A DNA stretch of 64,000 nt, from the NCBI GenBank assembly GCA_937892845.1, contig CALBGP010000021.1:1-64000 (forward strand). Direction: 5' to 3'. This stretch comes from an uncultured Eggerthellaceae bacterium. Its GTDB lineage: Bacteria > Actinomycetota > Coriobacteriia > Coriobacteriales > Eggerthellaceae. A model generated the notes under the pieces. That model was not told where the DNA came from, searched no databases, and saw only the letters and a program-made list of their open reading frames with translations. The translations under genes and the position numbers were made by a program. This document shows, one piece after another, positions 60,232 through 64,000 of the stretch. Numbering within the stretch: the first letter of the stretch is position 1; the number at the start of each line of letters is the position of its first letter.

Positions 60232-62406
60232 CTAAAGGTGAAGGACCCGGTCGCGGATCTCCTCGGTACGGCCCTGGTTCCAGAACTGAGTGCCGATGTA
60301 TCCGCACGTACGGCGCGCGACGTTGAGTTTCTCCTGGTCGCGGTTACCGCAGTGGGGGCATTCCCAAACCAGCTTGCCGTCATCTTCGATGATGCGAATC
60401 TCCCCATCGAAACCGCAAACCTGGCAATAATCGCTCTTCGTATTGAGCTCCGCGTACATGATGTTGTCGTAGATGTACTGGATGACGCGGATGACCGCCG
60501 CAAGGTTGTCCTGCATATCCGGAACTTCGACATACGAGATGGCACCGCCCGGGGAAAGACGCTGGAAGGCGCTTTCGAACTTCAGCTTGGTGAACGCATC
60601 GATCTCCTCGGAGACGTGGACATGGTAGCTGTTGGTGATGTAGCCCTTGTCCGTAATGCCTTCGATGACACCGAAGCGGCGCTGGAGGCACTTGGCGAAC
60701 TTGTAGGTGGTGGACTCAAGCGGCGTGCCGTACAGAGAGAAATCGATGTTGTGCTCTGCTTTCCATTCTGCGCACTTGTCATTCATGTGCTGCATGACGG
60801 CCATGGCGAAGGGAGTAGCCTCGGGATCGGTGTGGCTTTTGCCCGTCATGTACTTGCAGCACTCGTACAGACCGGCATATCCCAGGCTGATGGTGGAATA
60901 GCCCCCGTAGAGGAGCGAGTCGATGACTTCGCCCTTCTTCAGACGCGCAAGGGCACCGTACTGCCAAAGGATGGGGGCTGCATCGGACAGCGTGCCCTTC
61001 AGGCGGTTGTGACGACACATGAGGGCACGGTGGCACAGCTCGAGGCGTTCGTCGAAGATCTGCCAGAACGCATCCATGTCACCTTCCGAAGAGCAGGCGA
61101 CATCGACCAGATTGATGGTGACGACGCCCTGGTTGAAGCGGCCGTAGTACTGCGGCTGGCCCTGATCGTTGACGTACGGAGTCAAGAAGCTCCGGCAACC
61201 CATGGGGGTATAGCAGTGGCCTTCGCCGTTTTTATCCACCTTGAGCTGGAGCATGATCTTCTCGGACACGTAATCGGGCACCATGCGCTTCGCCGTGCAC
61301 TTGGCGGCAAGCTTGGTCAGGTAGAAATACGGCGTGCCTTCGGCGATGTTGTCCTCCTCGAGGACATAGACCAACTTGGGGAATGCAGGCGTGATCCATA
61401 CGCCCTCTTCGTTCTTGACGCCACGATGGCGCTGGCGCAGCACCTCTTCGATGATCATGGCAAGATCGCGCTTCTCGGCCTCGCTGCGGGCCTCGTTGAG
61501 GTACATGAACACGGTGACGAAGGGAGCCTGGCCGTTGGTGGTCAGCAAGGTAACGACCTGGTACTGGATGGTTTGGACGCCGCGACGGATCTCGTTGCGC
61601 AGACGCTCCTCGACGATGGCGTCAAGCTGATCGGGGGCGGGCTCGACCCCGATGCCGTTGAGTTCGGTGAGGACATCGCCGCGGATCTTCTTGCGGCTCA
61701 CATCCACGAAGGGCGCCAGATGCGTAAGGGAGATGGATTGACCGCCGTACTGGTTGCTGGCAACCTGCGCGATGATCTGGGTGGCGATGTTGCAGGCAGT
61801 GGAGAAGCTATGAGGCGTCTCGATCAGCGTACCGGAGATGACGGTGCCGTTCTGGAGCATGTCCTCAAGATTGACCAAGTCGCAGTTGTGCATGTGCTGG
61901 GCGAAATAATCCGAATCATGGAAATGGATCAGGCCGTCTTTATGCGCCTGGACAACATCTTGCGGAAGCAGCATGCGCATGGTCAGGTCCTTGGAGACCT
62001 CACCGGCCATGTAATCGCGCTGAACGGAATTGACCGTGGGGTTCTTGTTGGAATTCTCCTGCTTGACCTCTTCGTTGTTGCACTCGATAAGCGACAGAAT
62101 CTGATCGTCTGTGGTGTTGGCGACGCGCTTGAGGCTTTGAACGTAGCGGTAGATGATGTACTTGCGTGCGACAGAGAAGCAGCCGGCGGCCATGATGCGG
62201 TCTTCCACCATGTCCTGGACCTCTTCGACCGAAACGGTATGCCCGCACGTCTCGCACTGCTCGGCAACCTGACGCGCGGCATCCAGAATCTGAGAATCGG
62301 TGAGCTGCTCAGGTGCCGGAACCTCCTTGTTGGCACCCTTGATGGCGTTGATGATCTTCTCTATATCGAAGATGGCTTCCGTTCCGCTTCTCTTGATGAT
62401 CTTCAT
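60232..62406 (-). CDS. nrdD: NrdD, anaerobic ribonucleoside-triphosphate reductase
   Basis: NrdD reduces ribonucleoside triphosphates to deoxy forms without oxygen. The 724-residue protein has an N-terminal ATP-cone (about 1-95), the catalytic barrel, a zinc site with CQVCG and CPHCG near the C-terminus, and the glycyl-radical motif RRTCGYIGT near residue 705. I start at ATG-Lys-Ile-Ile, the usual family start; the ribosome site is weak. Candidate NrdR boxes lie upstream. Confidence 0.96.
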   Translation of the reverse strand: MKIIKRSGTEAIFDIEKIINAIKGANKEVPAPEQLTDSQILDAARQVAEQCETCGHTVSVEEVQDMVEDRIMAAGCFSVARKYIIYRYVQSLKRVANTTDDQILSLIECNNEEVKQENSNKNPTVNSVQRDYMAGEVSKDLTMRMLLPQDVVQAHKDGLIHFHDSDYFAQHMHNCDLVNLEDMLQNGTVISGTLIETPHSFSTACNIATQIIAQVASNQYGGQSISLTHLAPFVDVSRKKIRGDVLTELNGIGVEPAPDQLDAIVEERLRNEIRRGVQTIQYQVVTLLTTNGQAPFVTVFMYLNEARSEAEKRDLAMIIEEVLRQRHRGVKNEEGVWITPAFPKLVYVLEEDNIAEGTPYFYLTKLAAKCTAKRMVPDYVSEKIMLQLKVDKNGEGHCYTPMGCRSFLTPYVNDQGQPQYYGRFNQGVVTINLVDVACSSEGDMDAFWQIFDERLELCHRALMCRHNRLKGTLSDAAPILWQYGALARLKKGEVIDSLLYGGYSTISLGYAGLYECCKYMTGKSHTDPEATPFAMAVMQHMNDKCAEWKAEHNIDFSLYGTPLESTTYKFAKCLQRRFGVIEGITDKGYITNSYHVHVSEEIDAFTKLKFESAFQRLSPGGAISYVEVPDMQDNLAAVIRVIQYIYDNIMYAELNTKSDYCQVCGFDGEIRIIEDDGKLVWECPHCGNRDQEKLNVARRTCGYIGTQFWNQGRTEEIRDRVLHL

Positions 62407-62479
62407 GTGAACAACCCTATCCGTACAGGGGAGCAGCAAGCCCCCGATAATTGACCTGGCACATAGTACACCAAGTTAG

Positions 62480-62527
62480 GCACTACATATTGTGGATATT
62501 TACCACTGGTGCATCAATTTCTAGTAT
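62480..62527. promoter_or_regulatory. Candidate tandem NrdR boxes upstream of nrdD
   Basis: GCACTACATATTGTGG (62480-62495) matches 13 of 16 positions of the NrdR box consensus. CATCAATTTCTAGTAT (62512-62527) matches about 10 of 16. Their starts are 32 bases apart, three helical turns, the spacing typical of NrdR sites. The second box is weak. Confidence 0.5.
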
Positions 62528-62693
62528 GTAGAGTTTCTATGGACATATTACCTGCGGTTAACTTCCGTCTTATGAGCGGCGAACTGGGCAAACATGGCGA
62601 AGGTCCGGAAATCATTGCGCTTGACAAACGGAACCGCACCGAAAAGCCCAGGTGGGCATGTTTGAGCCATGGCAATCCGCCGGATTCGGACCC

Positions 62694-62737
62694 TTGACAC
62701 CCGTCCGTTTTGGTTTATACTTCTGAACAGTTGTTCA
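62694..62737 (+). promoter_or_regulatory. Promoter and ArsR/SmtB-type operator of the metal operon
   Basis: TTGACA (62694-62699) and TATACT (62716-62721) are 16 bases apart. The palindrome TGAACA-GT-TGTTCA (62724-62737) lies just after the -10 and matches the core of operators for SmtB/CadC/ZiaR repressors. Repressor binding would block the start site. Confidence 0.85.
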
Positions 62738-62755
62738 TATGTCGAAAGGTTCATC

Positions 62756-63166
62756 ATGGATTTCCGGCCAACCGAATCCGCCGGCGCTGCGCTTGCCGAA
62801 GAGACCTCGGAAACACCTGGGACGCGCGTCTGCGAAGAAACCTGCGCTGATTGTCCCGACGAGGCCCTCAGCACTGCGGAGATGCCCGAAGAAGAGCTCC
62901 TCTACGAGCTTGCCGACCTGTTCAAGGTGTTCGGAGACACCACGCGCATCAAGATCCTCTACTCGCTTATGGAGGAAAGCCGCTGCGTCGCGGACATCGC
63001 CGAGATTGTGGGGGCATCGCAAAGCGCCGTCTCCCATCAGCTCAGGACCCTCAAGCAGGCACGCCTGGTCCGCTTCCAGCGCGACGGGAAAAACGTCATC
63101 TACTCCCTATCAGACGACCATGTCCACACCATGATCGCCCAGGGACTCAACCATATCTGCGAATAG
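62756..63166 (+). CDS. ArsR/SmtB-family metal-sensing repressor (CadC/ZiaR-like)
   Basis: The 136-residue protein has an N-terminal Cys-rich segment (VCEETCADCPD, about 25-35), the winged helix with SQSAVSHQLRTLK (about 87-99) and a C-terminal helix with D-x-H and a later His (DDHVHTMIAQGLNHI). These match the alpha-3N and alpha-5 metal sites of CadC/ZiaR-type sensors of Cd, Pb or Zn. The promoter runs to 62721 and the operator to 62737, so the start must be the ATG at 62756; an upstream frame from 62669 cannot be used from this promoter. Confidence 0.92.
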   Translation: MDFRPTESAGAALAEETSETPGTRVCEETCADCPDEALSTAEMPEEELLYELADLFKVFGDTTRIKILYSLMEESRCVADIAEIVGASQSAVSHQLRTLKQARLVRFQRDGKNVIYSLSDDHVHTMIAQGLNHICE

Positions 63167-63187
63167 AAACCAAGAAAGGATCCAACC

Positions 63188-63421
63188 ATGAAACGTTCAT
63201 TCAAGCTCGAAAACCTCGGTTGCGCCAACTGCGCCGCCAAGATGGAATCCGACATTGCGAAGCTGGAAGGCGTAAGCGCCGCACGCATCGCATTCATGAC
63301 CCAACGACTCACCATCGAGGCGGATGATGCCTCCTTCGATTCCATCGTCGAGAAAGCGCAGAAGATCTGTGCCGGCTACGAGCCCGATTGCGTCATCGTT
63401 CGCGGAAGGCAGCGCGCATGA
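63188..63421 (+). CDS. Small HMA-domain metallochaperone
   Basis: The 77-residue protein is a single heavy-metal-associated domain with the binding motif GCANCAAKME near residues 11-20. It follows AGAAAGGATCC, 21 bases after the regulator. Its stop overlaps the ATPase start as ATGA, so this domain, usually fused to the N-terminus of CadA-type pumps, is here a separate coupled protein. Confidence 0.9.
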   Translation: MKRSFKLENLGCANCAAKMESDIAKLEGVSAARIAFMTQRLTIEADDASFDSIVEKAQKICAGYEPDCVIVRGRQRA

Positions 63422-64000
63422 ATCTCATTTCCGCAATCAAAGCGAACAAGCGCCTTGCTCGCATAATCACGGCACTCGCCACGTTCGCCATCGTCATGGC
63501 GCTGTGCGTTTCGGGCGCGGTCGAAAACCTGGTCGGCGAATCGTATGCACTGTATGCCGAGTTCGCCCTCTATCTCATCCCCTACCTGATCGCGGGCTAT
63601 GACGTCTTAGCCAAAGCGGGGCGCAACATAGCCCATGGCCGCTTCTTCGACGAAAACTTCCTCATGAGCGTCGCAACGCTTGGCGCATTCGCCCTGGTGC
63701 TGTTCCCCGAGGGCAACCCCCACATGGCCGAAGGTGCCGCCGTCATGCTGTTCTACCAGGTGGGAGAGCTGTTCCAGGACTACGCGGTGGACAAATCCCG
63801 CGCATCCGTGGCAAAGCTCATGGACATCGCGCCCGACCATGCCACCATCAAGATTGACGGCGCATTCGTCGAAGTAGACCCCTACGACGTGGACCCGGGC
63901 AGCATCGTCTACGTCAAACCCGGCGAGCGCATCCCGCTTGACGGCGTGATCGTGGGCGGCGAATCCAGCATCGACACCTCTGCATTGACGGGCGAAGCTG
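63418..64000 (+). CDS. cadA: Heavy-metal P1B-type ATPase, 5' part (CadA/ZntA-like), cut by window end
   Basis: The first 194 residues are present. Two membrane segments (about 15-33 and 45-62) and another pair (about 78-115) are followed by the actuator domain with the GERIPLDG motif and TGEA near the last residue seen. It has no N-terminal metal-binding domain, consistent with the separate HMA protein just upstream. With a CadC/ZiaR-like regulator, Zn/Cd/Pb export is more likely than copper. The phosphorylation site and transmembrane CPx motif lie outside the window. Confidence 0.9.
   Translation, partial: MNLISAIKANKRLARIITALATFAIVMALCVSGAVENLVGESYALYAEFALYLIPYLIAGYDVLAKAGRNIAHGRFFDENFLMSVATLGAFALVLFPEGNPHMAEGAAVMLFYQVGELFQDYAVDKSRASVAKLMDIAPDHATIKIDGAFVEVDPYDVDPGSIVYVKPGERIPLDGVIVGGESSIDTSALTGEA

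Noticed and set aside
59686..62454. Open frame of 922 codons on the plus strand
   Set aside because: It runs antisense through nrdG and nrdD, both of which carry clear family motifs.
62669..62755. Longer start for the ArsR-type regulator
   Set aside because: The promoter and operator at 62694-62737 lie inside it, so it would not be transcribed in full.

Overview
The window reads as chromosomal DNA of a high-GC Gram-positive bacterium, most likely class Coriobacteriia (Eggerthellaceae-like). This rests on gene order and protein family content, not on a database search. The supporting features are the block ftsK-rodZ-yajQ-rimO-pgsA/cinA-recA-recX-rny-spoVS-miaB-miaA-hflX-lexA, the block uvrC-rapZ-yvcK-whiA, gram-positive LexA boxes, a CIRCE element, frequent GTG and TTG starts, and an LAxT-type cell-wall sorting signal. 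There are no rRNA or tRNA genes, insertion sequences, prophage genes or CRISPR arrays that I can see. Most of the window is conserved housekeeping sequence.

Layout. (1) 1-1172: a small SOS-type membrane protein gene divergent from lexA, with three LexA boxes between them. (2) 1167-26067, all minus strand: hflX, miaA, miaB, spoVS, an orphan GHKL ATPase, rny, recX, recA, a pgsA-cinA fusion, rimO, yajQ, rodZ, ftsK, RNase J, a cytosine permease, then whiA, yvcK, rapZ and uvrC. This half covers DNA repair, RNA decay, tRNA modification, cell division, lipid synthesis and envelope control. (3) 26222-29533, plus strand: adenine deaminase and glutamate dehydrogenase, closed by a strong terminator. (4) 29600-38654, plus strand: a surface-assembly cluster. 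It holds a SipW-type signal peptidase, three small TasA/camelysin-like proteins with SipW-type signal segments, a 1834-residue beta-rich secreted protein and a wall-anchored protein ending in an LAQTS sorting signal. The last four genes are linked by ATGA overlaps. (5) 38743-49768: a THEP1-like NTPase, an EamA exporter, uvrA with a LexA-like box, xerC, trmFO, dprA, comM, yraN and rnhB. (6) 49793-57862: rplS, a phosphate transporter, and a heat-shock/RNA-modification operon controlled by CIRCE (hrcA, dnaJ, mtaB, dgkA, rsmE, ybeY), with dusB upstream. (7) 57881-64000: hemW, an unknown gene with a strong promoter and a LexA-like box, nrdG and nrdD with candidate NrdR boxes, and an ArsR-type metal operon (regulator, metallochaperone, P-type ATPase cut by the window edge).

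How the parts work together. The SOS signals at lexA, recA, uvrA and two unknown small genes outline a local SOS regulon. The surface cluster is the only clearly accessory region and the best candidate for a new system: a dedicated signal peptidase made together with its likely substrates, a giant matrix-like protein without its own anchor, and one sortase-anchored partner.
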